Positions 32,678 through 42,700 of a DNA stretch of 64,000 nucleotides are shown one piece after another. The stretch is from an uncultured Sutterella sp. (GTDB taxonomy: Bacteria; Pseudomonadota; Gammaproteobacteria; Burkholderiales; Burkholderiaceae_F). Each line of letters opens with the position of its first letter. Within the stretch, counting starts at the first letter, position 1. The notes under the pieces are model-generated. The model searched no databases. It saw only the letters and a list, made by a program, of their open reading frames with translations, and had not been told where the DNA came from. The stretch spans positions 9,033 to 73,032 of the forward strand of contig CAAGAT010000038.1 in assembly GCA_900767875.1 (NCBI GenBank), written 5' to 3'. The position numbers and the translations under genes are program-made.

Positions 32678-33829
32678 TTACTCGTTGAAGATGTCGGGCA
32701 AGAAACCGGCCCCGCGGGCACAGTCAGAAACGTACGCGCACCAACTCGTCATGAGAGCCCGCCGTTGCGGCAGGTAATCCGAGCGCAGGTACGCACGTGA
32801 AACGTTCGATCCTGATACATGAGCAAGGCAAGCCTCGGCGGCTTCGAAAGGCGCGTCGTGGTCGGCCATCCACGAGCGGCCGATCGATCGGATACCGTGC
32901 GCGACCAGGCGGCCCTTGAACTCCGTTTCGTGCAGAGTCTTTGCGAGCGTCTGAGCGCTCATATGCGAGCCCGCTTTTCGACCGGCCCAAATTAGTGGGC
33001 TCTTCTTGTGCGGCGACTCCTCCCGGGCGGCATCGAGCACGCGGCTCATTGGTGCCAACAGCGGCACGCGGTGCTCTCGGCCTTTCTTCATCTCGCCAGC
33101 AGGGATCGTGAGAACGTCGCCGTCGATCCACTCTTCCCGAATCTTCACGCACTCGCCAGGTCGAAGAAGCGACAGGCACGACCATGCGAAGAGAAGCTGC
33201 ACCCGCCTAGGTGCTGTGCTCATCACTCTCATGACCTCGGGGAGCTCCCGCCAGTGCACGGAAGGCATCGGCTCAACGATGGGAGAGGCGAAGATTCTCG
33301 ATACCCGTTCGCACGGATTGTGAAGGATGTAGCCCGCGCAGACTGCGAGATCGAGCGCTTCTCGAGTCCGCATGAGGACACGCTTTAGCGTTGCCTGATG
33401 GCCGTCTCGCTCGATGCATCGCACGGTGGCGATCACAAGGGGCGCTGTGATCTCGTCGATCTGGCGGCCGCCGATCTTGTCGATTACATAGCGCTCCATA
33501 CGGCGCTTCTCATCCTGATACGAAACGATGCGCCCCCGCTTCAGGTTCTTCCACAGCGTCCACGCGTCCCTGAGCGTGTAGCCGCGCGGGGGCTCCTGCC
33601 CGATCTCTTGGCGCTTACGGCGCGCGCATTGGCGAGCCTGCGCCAAGGAGACATCAGGCCAATGGCCGAGCGACAGGTCAGTCACTCGTCCATAAAGGCA
33701 GACGCGAAGAATCCAAGATTTGGTGCCGGAAGGGTGAACTCTAAGCGTGAGGCCGTAGCCGTCGCTGATGGCGTAGCGCTTGTCGCGGGGTTTTAGACCC
33801 GCGATTTTCCTCGTGGTCAACTTTCCCAT
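32678..33829 (-). CDS. Tyrosine recombinase beside the fibre tip (candidate inversion enzyme)
   Basis: 383 residues; GGGAGC precedes the ATG. Arm-binding DUF4102-like N-terminus (LTTRKIAGLKPRDKRYAISDGYGLTLRVHPSG), core-binding middle and complete catalytic set: Arg in LSLLRPGECVKI, Lys region HRVPLLAPM, HGIRSIGRSW (HxxR), His in ACLAHVSGS, Tyr in SRAYLRSDY. A second integrase inside a prophage that already has one at attL, inserted on the opposite strand between late fibre genes. Its position next to the inverted tip suggests that it flips the cassette, as Rci does in plasmid shufflons. An alternative is a captured satellite integrase. Confidence 0.88.
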   Translation of the reverse strand: MGKLTTRKIAGLKPRDKRYAISDGYGLTLRVHPSGTKSWILRVCLYGRVTDLSLGHWPDVSLAQARQCARRKRQEIGQEPPRGYTLRDAWTLWKNLKRGRIVSYQDEKRRMERYVIDKIGGRQIDEITAPLVIATVRCIERDGHQATLKRVLMRTREALDLAVCAGYILHNPCERVSRIFASPIVEPMPSVHWRELPEVMRVMSTAPRRVQLLFAWSCLSLLRPGECVKIREEWIDGDVLTIPAGEMKKGREHRVPLLAPMSRVLDAAREESPHKKSPLIWAGRKAGSHMSAQTLAKTLHETEFKGRLVAHGIRSIGRSWMADHDAPFEAAEACLAHVSGSNVSRAYLRSDYLPQRRALMTSWCAYVSDCARGAGFLPDIFNE

Positions 33830-33935
33830 GTCTTGCTCCCGTTGGTTTGGACCTACGGGAAGTGTCGCCCGAGCGGTGCGAAATCTTCAAAAACGGCGGC
33901 CGTCTTGTGCAGACTGAACGGGAACAGGAGGGCAT

Positions 33936-34619
33936 ATGGCACAAGCGCAGACCTATAGCCGCAGCAAGGACTTTTCAGAAAACAACGTCGATCAGGTCGA
34001 TCTGCCCGCCATCAACGCGGAGTTCGACAACCTGGGCTCGGTGGTCAACACGATCAACGCAAACCTGCAGCAGATCCAGGCCGACGACGGCGGGCTGCTC
34101 GATGAGAGTATCGGGCTCGAAAAGCTCACGCCCGAAGCCCGTGAGGCGCTGCAGGGAAAGGACGGTAAAGACGGCGTTGATGGCAAAGACGGTGAGGACG
34201 GTGCTCCGGGTGAGCGCGGCCCGCAGGGTGTGTCGTTTGAAGCGGACGCCCAGGGGCTCATTGCCGAGCGAAGCCTCTACGACGCGCAGGCCGAAGGTTT
34301 TTCCTTCCTGGCTATCGATGAGGGCAAGCTCTATTGGAAGCTGTCGCGGGCGATTGGCGATTGGTCGCAACCTGCCGAGTTTGGCCAGGGCCCGGAAGGC
34401 CCGCAGGGTCCTCAAGGCCCGAAGGGTGAACGCGGCCTGCCCGGAAACGACGGTGCCATGGGTCCGCAAGGGCCGCAGGGTGAGCCCGGTGAGGACGGCG
34501 TGGTGACTGTGGTGGACACGCAGACGCAGCGCGTTTCGCTCGTTGGCAAGCGCTACCTCAACGTCCAACTCAAGATCGCCGAGGGCAAGCTCTCTCTCGT
34601 TCTGACCACTGAGGCCTGA
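33936..34619 (+). CDS. Collagen-like tail fibre protein
   Basis: 227 residues. The N-terminus MAQAQTYSRSKDFSENNVDQ VDLPAINAEFDNL shares its layout with the fibre at 29073. Two Gly-X-Y blocks (GKDGKDGVDGKDGEDGAPGE and GPEGPQGPQGPKGERGLPGN...) form collagen-like triple helices around a short globular insert. The C-terminus QRVSLVGKRYLNVQLKIAEG closes the trimer. GGAGG upstream of the ATG. Confidence 0.85.
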   Translation: MAQAQTYSRSKDFSENNVDQVDLPAINAEFDNLGSVVNTINANLQQIQADDGGLLDESIGLEKLTPEAREALQGKDGKDGVDGKDGEDGAPGERGPQGVSFEADAQGLIAERSLYDAQAEGFSFLAIDEGKLYWKLSRAIGDWSQPAEFGQGPEGPQGPQGPKGERGLPGNDGAMGPQGPQGEPGEDGVVTVVDTQTQRVSLVGKRYLNVQLKIAEGKLSLVLTTEA

Positions 34620-34621
34620 TC

Positions 34622-35344
34622 ATGATCAAGCAGTTGGCGCAGCAAAACCCCATCGATCGCCGGCAGCGCACGCTCGGCGAACTCATGACCGAACTCAAGG
34701 CCCGCCTGGGCTTTGTGACGCAGGGCGTGAGCAGTAAGCTTGCCGATCCTATCCTCAAGTCCTTCCTGCAGGAGGGCCACGACTACGTCTACGAGAAGAT
34801 GGGCCGTCCTACGGCCAAGGCCCGAACGACCATCATGGTGCACAAGGGCAGCAAGCTCTATGACTTCCACAATGATGAGCTCGACGAGGACATTCCGCCC
34901 GAGACAGTGCTGGCCATCTCCGTCTACGAAACGTACGACAGTATCGTGCGGTTGGTGCAGGGCATCACCGAGACCATGCGCGCTGACGACGTTACGCCCG
35001 AGGTGCCGCGTCGATGGGATGTTCTGAACGGGCAGATCGAACTGTGGCCCACGCCCGACGCGCAGTATCCGATGGTGGTGATCTACGAGCGCGGCAAGAC
35101 GCGCTTTGAGCGTGACGAGGATCGTCCTTGCGTTCCCGATCGCCTGGTCTTCCTGTATGCGCTTGCCAGTGCCAAGGCCCACTACGGGCATCAGGATGCG
35201 CAGACGGCGGGCTCGATCTTCCAGACGTATCTGAAGGAGGCCATGAGCGACAGGTTGTTCAATAAGCGCTTCAACGTTCGCACGGTGCGGCCTGACGCGC
35301 GCTACTTCGTGCACCGCACGGCAGACGATCAGTACGTTCTGTAG
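34622..35344 (+). CDS. Head-tail adaptor-like protein
   Basis: 240 residues. The layout (ELMTELKARLGFVTQGVSSKLADPI ... SFLQEGHDYVYEK ... RWDVLNGQIELWPTPD ... YALASAKAHYGHQDA) resembles the phage adaptor/gp4-type proteins that follow the portal ring in short-tailed phages. Assignment by motif and position. Confidence 0.7.
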   Translation: MIKQLAQQNPIDRRQRTLGELMTELKARLGFVTQGVSSKLADPILKSFLQEGHDYVYEKMGRPTAKARTTIMVHKGSKLYDFHNDELDEDIPPETVLAISVYETYDSIVRLVQGITETMRADDVTPEVPRRWDVLNGQIELWPTPDAQYPMVVIYERGKTRFERDEDRPCVPDRLVFLYALASAKAHYGHQDAQTAGSIFQTYLKEAMSDRLFNKRFNVRTVRPDARYFVHRTADDQYVL

Positions 35345-35355
35345 GGAGGCGGGTC

Positions 35356-36765
35356 GTGGTTTCCAAGATTGTCTTCAATCGGTTCGACTTGGGCATAGAT
35401 CTGCGCAAGGACGCTTCCGTCTCGGACGCCAACCGGCTGCGCGAGATGCGTAATGCCTATGTGACAACGGGTCTGACGACGGCCAAGCGCCCGGGCTTTT
35501 CGCTCGTGGCCACGCTCGAGCCGGGCACCACGGGCCTTTACGCGGCCCTGGGCAAACTGCATACCTTCTATGGCAGCGGCACGGTGATGCATGAAAACCC
35601 TCTGTTTGAGGCTCACAAGATTGCGCCGGCTGCAGGCGAGAAGGCCGTCAAGGATATTTGGTACGCCGACGTTTTCAACAACTACTTGTACGTCGCTGCC
35701 GAGTACGAGGACGGCACGGTGCTGCACCATTATCTGGACGGGGATGAGGCCGGCACGCAGATTACCGATGAGCAGTGCCCGCACTCAAAGGCCTGCATCA
35801 AGACGAATGAGAAAATTTTCGCGGTCGGCAAAGACGGGGACGTCGTGCGCTTTTGCAGCACCGGGCGCCCGCGCGACTGGAGCAGCACTAAGGACGCGGG
35901 CTTTCTGCCCACGGGAATGAACGCTCGAGGAGACCGCACGGCCACCGCCTTGGGACTGCAGCGGGGCCGCCTTGGCGTGCTTACGCGCGACAGCTGTCAG
36001 CTGTGGACGATTGATCCGGATCCCAACAACATGGGCCTTTACGACATTGTCGAAAACGTGGGCTCGAGCTTTCCGAAGACCGTGGCCAACGTGGCCGGGG
36101 ACCTCTACTTTCTCAGCGACTACGGCGTGCGCTCGATCACAACGCAGGCATATACGGATAACCTCGTCGACGAGGACATTGGCAGCCCCGTCGACACGCT
36201 CGTGCGCCAGGCCATCGATGAGGCGCAGGCAAGCGGAGTCGAGCCCCGCGCGTTTTACTTTTACGGCACCGGGCAATTCGTCCTGGGATTCGGCAACCAC
36301 CTGTTTGTGTACTCGATCAGCCGCACGGCCAAGATTGCAGCGTGGTCCCAGTACTACCTGCAGTTTCCGGTCGACGCCGTGGCTGAGCTCGGCAAAAGGC
36401 TTTATTTCCGTAGCGGCGACAACGTCTACCTGTTCGACGAGAACAACCATACCGACGCGGGCATCCAGTACGAGGCGCTGATCGAACTGCCCTGGATGGA
36501 TTTCAAAAAGCCCGGGGAGCTCAAGCTCATTCATGGCATTGATGCGGTTGTCGAGGGCGACGCCTACATCTCGATCGCCTTCAACGCCAACAACGCCGAC
36601 GCGCGCACGCCTGAGGTGCACGTCAAGGGCAACACGCGCCCGTACGGCACCATCCCGATTGCCTGCTGCGGCACTGAATTCTCGCTGCGCATTCGCAACT
36701 ACGGGGACCGGCCCTTCAAGCTCAATGCCTTGACCGTGTACTTCGATTCCCTGGGGGTGCGGTAA
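35356..36765 (+). CDS. Tail nozzle/stabilisation protein (P22 gp10-like)
   Basis: 469 residues, GTG start with GGGAGG upstream. FNRFDLGIDLRKDASVSDAN RLREMRNAYVTTGLTTAKRP GF is the family start; the rest is a beta-propeller-like repeat (VGKDGDVVRFCSTGRPRDWS, LGVLTRDSCQLWTIDPDPNN). Such proteins plug the portal after packaging in podoviruses. Confidence 0.82.
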   Translation: MVSKIVFNRFDLGIDLRKDASVSDANRLREMRNAYVTTGLTTAKRPGFSLVATLEPGTTGLYAALGKLHTFYGSGTVMHENPLFEAHKIAPAAGEKAVKDIWYADVFNNYLYVAAEYEDGTVLHHYLDGDEAGTQITDEQCPHSKACIKTNEKIFAVGKDGDVVRFCSTGRPRDWSSTKDAGFLPTGMNARGDRTATALGLQRGRLGVLTRDSCQLWTIDPDPNNMGLYDIVENVGSSFPKTVANVAGDLYFLSDYGVRSITTQAYTDNLVDEDIGSPVDTLVRQAIDEAQASGVEPRAFYFYGTGQFVLGFGNHLFVYSISRTAKIAAWSQYYLQFPVDAVAELGKRLYFRSGDNVYLFDENNHTDAGIQYEALIELPWMDFKKPGELKLIHGIDAVVEGDAYISIAFNANNADARTPEVHVKGNTRPYGTIPIACCGTEFSLRIRNYGDRPFKLNALTVYFDSLGVR

Positions 36766-37187
36766 TGCTCAGGATGCGCTTTATCGGCCGGAGCAACTGG
36801 CAGGAGTTCGAGGTCATCCGACACGAGGTACAGCGGGTGGTCGAGCGGGCCTGCCACGGCGAATTCACCACCGCCGACGTCGAGGCCATGATCCAGGGCG
36901 GTACGGCCTTTGCGGGCTACGTTGTCGACGACGCTGGTGCCGTACTTATGGCGGGCGTGTGGGAGCTGCTGCACTACCCTCGAATGCTCGTGGTGAATGT
37001 CATGGCAATGGGCGGCTCGGGCTTTAAGGTCCTGTGGCCCGAGTTCGGACCGGTGCTCAAGAGCGTGTGGCGCAAGCAGGGTGCGGCGGCCTGGCAGTGT
37101 GAGGCAAGCCCCGCCATGACGAAACTTTTACAGAAGTCCGGGACCGGGCTTGAGGCCGTCTACATCACGTCCCGAGAAAAGCTTTAG
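36765..37187 (+). CDS. GNAT-like internal virion protein
   Basis: 140 residues: FAGYVVDDAGAVLMAGVWEL LHYPRMLVVNVMAMGGSGFK shows the beta-strand/P-loop arrangement of acetyltransferase folds, as in T7 gp13-like internal virion proteins. The catalytic role is doubtful; probably structural. One-base overlap with the preceding stop. Confidence 0.65.
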   Translation: MLRMRFIGRSNWQEFEVIRHEVQRVVERACHGEFTTADVEAMIQGGTAFAGYVVDDAGAVLMAGVWELLHYPRMLVVNVMAMGGSGFKVLWPEFGPVLKSVWRKQGAAAWQCEASPAMTKLLQKSGTGLEAVYITSREKL

Positions 37188-37196
37188 GAGAAAAAG

Positions 37197-37916
37197 ATGG
37201 ATTTCAATGACCTTTGGCACCAACAGGATATGGAGTTTGGTGGGCCCGCATTTTGCGCCTGGCCCACGTCGCGCTCCGGCAAGATCGTGCCGCACAAGGG
37301 TGGCAGCCGCGGAACCGACGCAGCCGAGATTGAGCGTCAGCGCCAGGAGAGGGCGCAGCAGGCCATCGAGGCCATCAACAAGACGTTCGACGACGCCAAT
37401 CGTGAGGCGCTCTATCAGCACCATCGTGACGCCGTCTACGACTTGAATACCAACGAGGTCGAGCGTCAGGCGGCCGAGAAGGAGCGTGGGAACCGCTTTG
37501 CGCTCGCGCGCAACGGTCTGCTAGGCGGTTCGGTCGACGTGGATTCCGCCACTGAAATAAACCGCCTCACGAATGAGGGCCTGGCAAAGGCGGGCGGCAT
37601 CGCCGACGCGGCCATGAGCGATTTGATGGCCGCGGACGAGAACACGCGAAACAACCTCGTGAGCATGGCAACGGCCGGCACCGATGCCACCACGGCGGCG
37701 CAGTTGGCCGCAAGCGGGCTCAATCAAAACATGGAGTCGGCCGCTGCTGACAAAGCGGTCGCTTCGGTTGGGGACCTTTTCAACACGCTCACGAATGCCT
37801 ACTTGTTCCAGAACTTGGGCAAGTACGCGCAGTCGCTCAGTTCCATCAATCCTTACGCGGCTCGGGCGGCTTCCGCTACGACGTCTGATCCGCATGCTAC
37901 GTATGAGGGGTCCTAA
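37197..37916 (+). CDS. Putative internal virion protein
   Basis: 239 residues, Ala-rich, helical (ERQRQERAQQAIEAINKTFD), GAAAAAG before the ATG. No domain recognised; its place between the GNAT-like gene and a gp14-like protein suggests an ejection protein. Confidence 0.6.
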   Translation: MDFNDLWHQQDMEFGGPAFCAWPTSRSGKIVPHKGGSRGTDAAEIERQRQERAQQAIEAINKTFDDANREALYQHHRDAVYDLNTNEVERQAAEKERGNRFALARNGLLGGSVDVDSATEINRLTNEGLAKAGGIADAAMSDLMAADENTRNNLVSMATAGTDATTAAQLAASGLNQNMESAAADKAVASVGDLFNTLTNAYLFQNLGKYAQSLSSINPYAARAASATTSDPHATYEGS

Positions 37917-37918
37917 CT

Positions 37919-38806
37919 ATGGGGTGGGTAATCGGCGGCCTGATCGCTGCGCTCGTGGGTTCAGCTATGCAGGCCTACGCGCAGAATTCGGCCAGTAAGA
38001 AAGCGCAGGCACGCATGAGAGCCGCGCAGTACGCCCTGGGGGATGCCCAGGACAAAATCAACGACAAGATCATGCAGGCGGCAGGAGAGTACGACAGCGA
38101 GAAGCGTGTCGCAAATCAGGCCGCGGAGCAGGAGCGCATCGCCTCGGATATTAAGTCGGATGTGGCCGAGTCCCAAGCGATTCGTGATGCGCAGCAGGTT
38201 ACGGCCGGCAATGTGTCGAGCGATTATGAGAAGGCGCGCGCGGCCTCGAAGGAAAAGACGGCCGACTACGCAAACGCTTTTGCGGACCTCGTGAGCAAAA
38301 TCCGCAGCGCTGGCACGACGCGCATGAATGAAGGCTTCAAGCTCAATCGCTATGGCCAGGACATCGGCATGTTGGCCAAGAACGCCCAGGGCGACTACGC
38401 CGTCGGCGTAGCGCAGGCGCAGGACGCGCTCAACAGTAAGAAGGGCCTCGAGAACCTGGGCAAGATCGTTTCCGCTATCGGCACGGTGGCTAGCCTGTAT
38501 GGCGGCTTCGCCAGTGCCGGGGCAAGCGCGGCCGGCAGTGCGGCGGGTAACGGCGGCATGCTGAGTGGGTTGTCGACCGCGGGCGGCACGGGCCTGTCTC
38601 AAGGTCTGACGGCGGGCGGGGCCACGCTCGGCGGGGGAGCATCCGCGGGTTCGGCCTTCGGCTCTTCGCTCCTGAGCTCGACGCCCGGTACGTTCTCGCA
38701 AGCGGCCAATATCTTGGGGGTCGCCGGCAACGGCGGCCTGATGCCGTACCTTGCGGGCGGCACGGCTCTGGGTGCCTATACGAACCCCTGGAAACTCAAC
38801 AATTGA
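37919..38806 (+). CDS. Internal virion protein, T7 gp14-like
   Basis: 295 residues. Opens with a membrane helix (MGWVIGGLIAALVGSAMQAY AQ), a long helix (ASKKAQARMRAAQYALGDAQ DKINDK) and a Gly/Ala/Ser-rich C-terminus with further hydrophobic stretches. The composition fits ejection proteins that form the trans-envelope channel. Confidence 0.68.
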   Translation: MGWVIGGLIAALVGSAMQAYAQNSASKKAQARMRAAQYALGDAQDKINDKIMQAAGEYDSEKRVANQAAEQERIASDIKSDVAESQAIRDAQQVTAGNVSSDYEKARAASKEKTADYANAFADLVSKIRSAGTTRMNEGFKLNRYGQDIGMLAKNAQGDYAVGVAQAQDALNSKKGLENLGKIVSAIGTVASLYGGFASAGASAAGSAAGNGGMLSGLSTAGGTGLSQGLTAGGATLGGGASAGSAFGSSLLSSTPGTFSQAANILGVAGNGGLMPYLAGGTALGAYTNPWKLNN

Positions 38807-38814
38807 GGTAAGCG

Positions 38815-39720
38815 ATGAGTTGGAGCAGAGCAGATTGGACGCCCGTAGCGAATGCCATTGAGAATTTCGGCACGGGCCTGGCGGGGAATGCGCTTAAGAA
38901 AGCGCAGCTCGACCGCCGGCTTGGCAAGGACATCGTGGACTATGAGCGAGGCACGGCCAGCATTGACCTGGATCGCGCCCGCACGCGGCAGGTCGAGATG
39001 GATATGAAAAACACGGCGGCCTTGGCTTCGCTCTTCGACCCGTTGATGCTGACGGCGCAGGAGCGCACCGGCATCGGCGTCAACGCCATGGCCGGCCGCA
39101 ACGTCTTTGCCGACTCGCTGCGCGGTGCGCAGATTGCACAGACTGCGCAACAGGCTCGGCAGCTCTTTGAAAACGGCACGCCAGAAGAGCGCCTCACGAT
39201 TGTCACCGACAAGCCCATCATGCCGTATTCGCTTGACTCAAGCACAGGCGCCGTAATCAACAGACTTACGGGGCAGGTTACGGCCGACACGCCACTGGCG
39301 ACCAGACTTCTTTCAGGGTCGGTGGCGGGGCCAAAGTTCGGAGAGCTGCAGAAGATCTATGAGACCAATCAGCAGATCACGGATCCCTATGGCGGTTCGC
39401 GCACGACAACCTTCACCGACATGGGAGCCATGATGCGCGACATTCAGGCCGTCAGAGACAAAGGCCTTCCTGTTACGCAGGAATCGCTTTTGGCGCAGCG
39501 CATCGAGTCTCTCTTTGGGGGTGGCGACGCAGCCTCTGCTGTCCCTCCGTCTCCTGCTTCTCAGCCCCCTGTGGGACAGGGATACCTCACGCAGCAGGAG
39601 GCGGCGGCGTTTGGCCCCGACCTGTCCGCGAAGATCGAAGAGTTGTCGGCGCAGTACAGCGCAGGAAGCCTGACCACCGAACAGTACAAAGCAGCATTAC
39701 GGGAGCTCGGCCTGAAATGA
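38815..39720 (+). CDS. Putative internal virion protein
   Basis: 301 residues, no recognised domain; helical N-terminus and a Pro-rich linker (SAVPPSPASQPPVGQGYL) before a C-terminal helix (DLSAKIEELSAQYSAGSLTT EQYKAALRELGLK, a short SHOCT-like module). The last 4 bp overlap the giant gene, implying translation coupling. Confidence 0.62.
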   Translation: MSWSRADWTPVANAIENFGTGLAGNALKKAQLDRRLGKDIVDYERGTASIDLDRARTRQVEMDMKNTAALASLFDPLMLTAQERTGIGVNAMAGRNVFADSLRGAQIAQTAQQARQLFENGTPEERLTIVTDKPIMPYSLDSSTGAVINRLTGQVTADTPLATRLLSGSVAGPKFGELQKIYETNQQITDPYGGSRTTTFTDMGAMMRDIQAVRDKGLPVTQESLLAQRIESLFGGGDAASAVPPSPASQPPVGQGYLTQQEAAAFGPDLSAKIEELSAQYSAGSLTTEQYKAALRELGLK

Positions 39721-42700
39721 GCCAAATTGACGATTTGATTTCAAGGATTGACGCGCAAAAGCGAGCATCCCGCATGCCCTCTGTCGACGAGATGAGCGAC
39801 CGTGTTCTGGCCGAGCGCGGCCCGGGCATTCTGAAGGGGGCCAAAGACTTTGCGGCTTCGGCGGCTATCGGCCTGGGCAACATCCCTAAAGCGGTCTCCC
39901 AGATCGGGGAAATGGCCACCGGCAGTGCAAAGCCCCTCGCTATGGCTACCATCATCATGGAGGACATGCAGGACCGCGCTCGGGAAAATGCCGTGAGCGA
40001 CGAGACGCTTGCCCAGCAGCGCATGATCTCGAGGATCATCAACGACCCGAACAAGGGGTGGTGGGATGTTGTCAAGGCGGTGCCCGAGTACCCGGCAGGC
40101 GCCCTCTCGCAGCTTGCCGAATCTCTGAGTTCCTTCTTAGTTCCCGCAGGCGCAGGTGCCGGTGCCGCCCGTGGTGCGGTCATGCTCGGACGCGCGCTCA
40201 GTCCCACGGCGGGCGTCGTGGCAAAGGCTCTCACAAACCCGAGAGCCGCGCAGATGGCAGGCGTAGTCGGCACAAATGCGCTGATGAATGCGGGCGACAC
40301 GTTCTCGAGCAACCGCGAGGGTGAGCTCTCGGATCGCTATCTTGGCGCAGGTGCCGCGGGCGCTCTTTCGCTGCTTGCGGGCGCATTGACGGGCGGCGGC
40401 GCGGAAAAAGCCCTGTCCGATGTGCTTTTGGGCAGGGGCATGGCTCAGGGTGCTGCGGCCAATTCCGTGGCAGGCAGGATCCTTCAGAACGTGGGGGGCA
40501 TTTCCAAGACAGCCGGCAAGGAAGGCGTGCAAGAGTACCCCGAAGAGTTCGGACAGTCCGTCGGCTCGGACATCGCCAACGCCGAAGACATCGACGTTGG
40601 CAAGGCGCACAGACAGGGTACCTACGGCGGCATGCTCGGTGCGCTCTCGGGCGGCGGCATTGGCGCGATGCAGGCAGCCCTTCGCGGGCAGAATCCGATG
40701 TCGAGCGCCCCCTCTTCTGAACCTGCTCCCGCTCCGCAGGCGGCCGAGACTTCCGCGGACAATTCCGTCAAGGCCGCTGAGAAAGCGGCCGCCAGGCTAG
40801 AGGCCCTGACGCGTGAGGTGCGCAAGACCACGCCTGCAGATCCTTCGGCCCCCGTCGAACACGCTCAGCCCCAGCCCCAGCCTCAGGCGCAGGACACTGC
40901 GGCCTCGAGCGGCAGCTTCACGACGCCCGAGGGACAGCGTGTTGTGCTTCAAAATCGCAACCGCAACACGCCCGCATCGATTCAGCAGGTGAATGCGATC
41001 GCGGGCAACCCCGACTACATGCGCGTGGCGCCTACCCACGACTTTGGCAGCGGCGCGCCGGTGGTGGCCTACGGCTCGGTGCCGACTGAGCAGCTGGGCC
41101 GCCAGGACGTGAGCGTAACCTCCGACGGGGAGCGCATTCCCGTTCAGTACGCGGTTGTCGAAAGCGACACGGTGCTCACCAGCAACTTTGTCAACGGCGC
41201 CACTAATACGGCCTACGAGAGCGCGCCCGCCACTCGGATGCGTGCCGTGGCCGGTAACGGCCGTGTGGCGGGTATTACCGAGGCGTACCGCCGCGGCAAC
41301 GCAGCGCAGTACAAGGCTGAGCTTGAGGCTGACGCGCCGAACCTTGGCATCGATCCCGCCGTGGTGCAGCGCATGCGTGCGCCGGTGCTCGTGCGTGTGA
41401 TGCCTGCGGACCGTGTGCGCCCTGACATCGGGGACGTTTCGAACACGTCGGGCAACCTGAGCCTTAACGCCGTTGAGACGGCAGCCAACGACGTCAACCG
41501 AATTGACTTCGAACGAGTGCGCTTTAGTGACGAGGGCGATATCACTCGCGACAGTGTCGTCGATTTCGTGCGGCAAATGCCGCTGGCCGAGCAGAACAAC
41601 CTCATCGATGACCGTTCCGGGGATCCGTCCATTCAGGCCTATCAGCGCTTTGCCAATGCACTCTTTAAGAAAGCATACGGGGACGACGACTTGGTGCGCC
41701 TTGTGGCCCAGGCCGCGGACCCGGAGGTGCGCAACATCGTCAAGGCGCTCTCGCAGGCCGCCGGCAAGATGGCCCGACTGGAGGGCTTGGGTGATCTGGA
41801 TATTCGCGACTTGGTCAAACAGGCCGCGCAGATGGCCGTCAACGCCCGACGTCAGGGCGTCAAACTCTCTACGCTGGCGCAGCAGGACGACATCGGCATT
41901 GATCCCGACACGCGTGCGATCGTTGACGTTTTCGTCCAGAACGCGCAAAGTGCAAAGGCGATGACGCGCATTCTGGAGGCCGCCGCCGACTTTGCCTACA
42001 GTCAGGCGCACGCCGACGACATGTTCTCCGATGGCCATGTGGCCACGCGTCAGGACGTTTTAAATGCAGTCCGGGAGGAAAACCGTGCAACCCAAGAACG
42101 ACGTGAAGCAAGACGCGCCGCAGCAGGCGCAGCAGCAAACCGACAGCAACCCGCATGGCGGCAGCAAATCCTCGGGGATCAGCCCGCAGGGCCGCAGAAT
42201 TTGGCAGAGTCCGCAGGGCGTGAGCTTGCTCAAGAAAATGTTCAGCGGCAACCCGATCGAGCCTCAGCTGACAACGGAAGACCGGCAGACGCTTCGGGCG
42301 CTCAAGAAGAGTTCAACCTGACGGGCCAAACCGAGGAAGAGGCTCAGACCGAGGCCGCGCGCATCGAGCAGATTGCTCGGGATGAGCAACAGGCGCAGCT
42401 CGACGCCCAGGCGCAGCAGCGCCGGGGGCGCATCGCCCGCGAAGAACGTCAGGCTGCCGACCGTGCGGCGGACGACTTCAGCCTGACCGACGACACGGTC
42501 AGTGCCGAGGATGCCGTGAGCGGTCAGCAGGGGCTGCGGTTCTCGCGTTCGACCGGAGCTTGGAAGGCCGATACGGATTTGGTGTCAGGAATAAAAGCCT
42601 TCTTCGGCACCACATGGGATCCGCATGAGTCCGGCTACATGATGCAGGATGGCGACATGCTCAATATGAGCGGGTCGCACGAGGTTGCAGACGACAGGGC

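Noticed and set aside
32137..33829. Serine invertase (Gin/Cin type) as driver of the fibre inversion
   Set aside because: No resolvase/invertase gene is in the window; the neighbouring recombinase has the R-HxxR-H-Y set of tyrosine recombinases.
29073..34619. Diversity-generating retroelement at the fibre locus
   Set aside because: No reverse transcriptase, no template/variable repeat pair and no Avd-like gene were found despite the Mtd-like domain.
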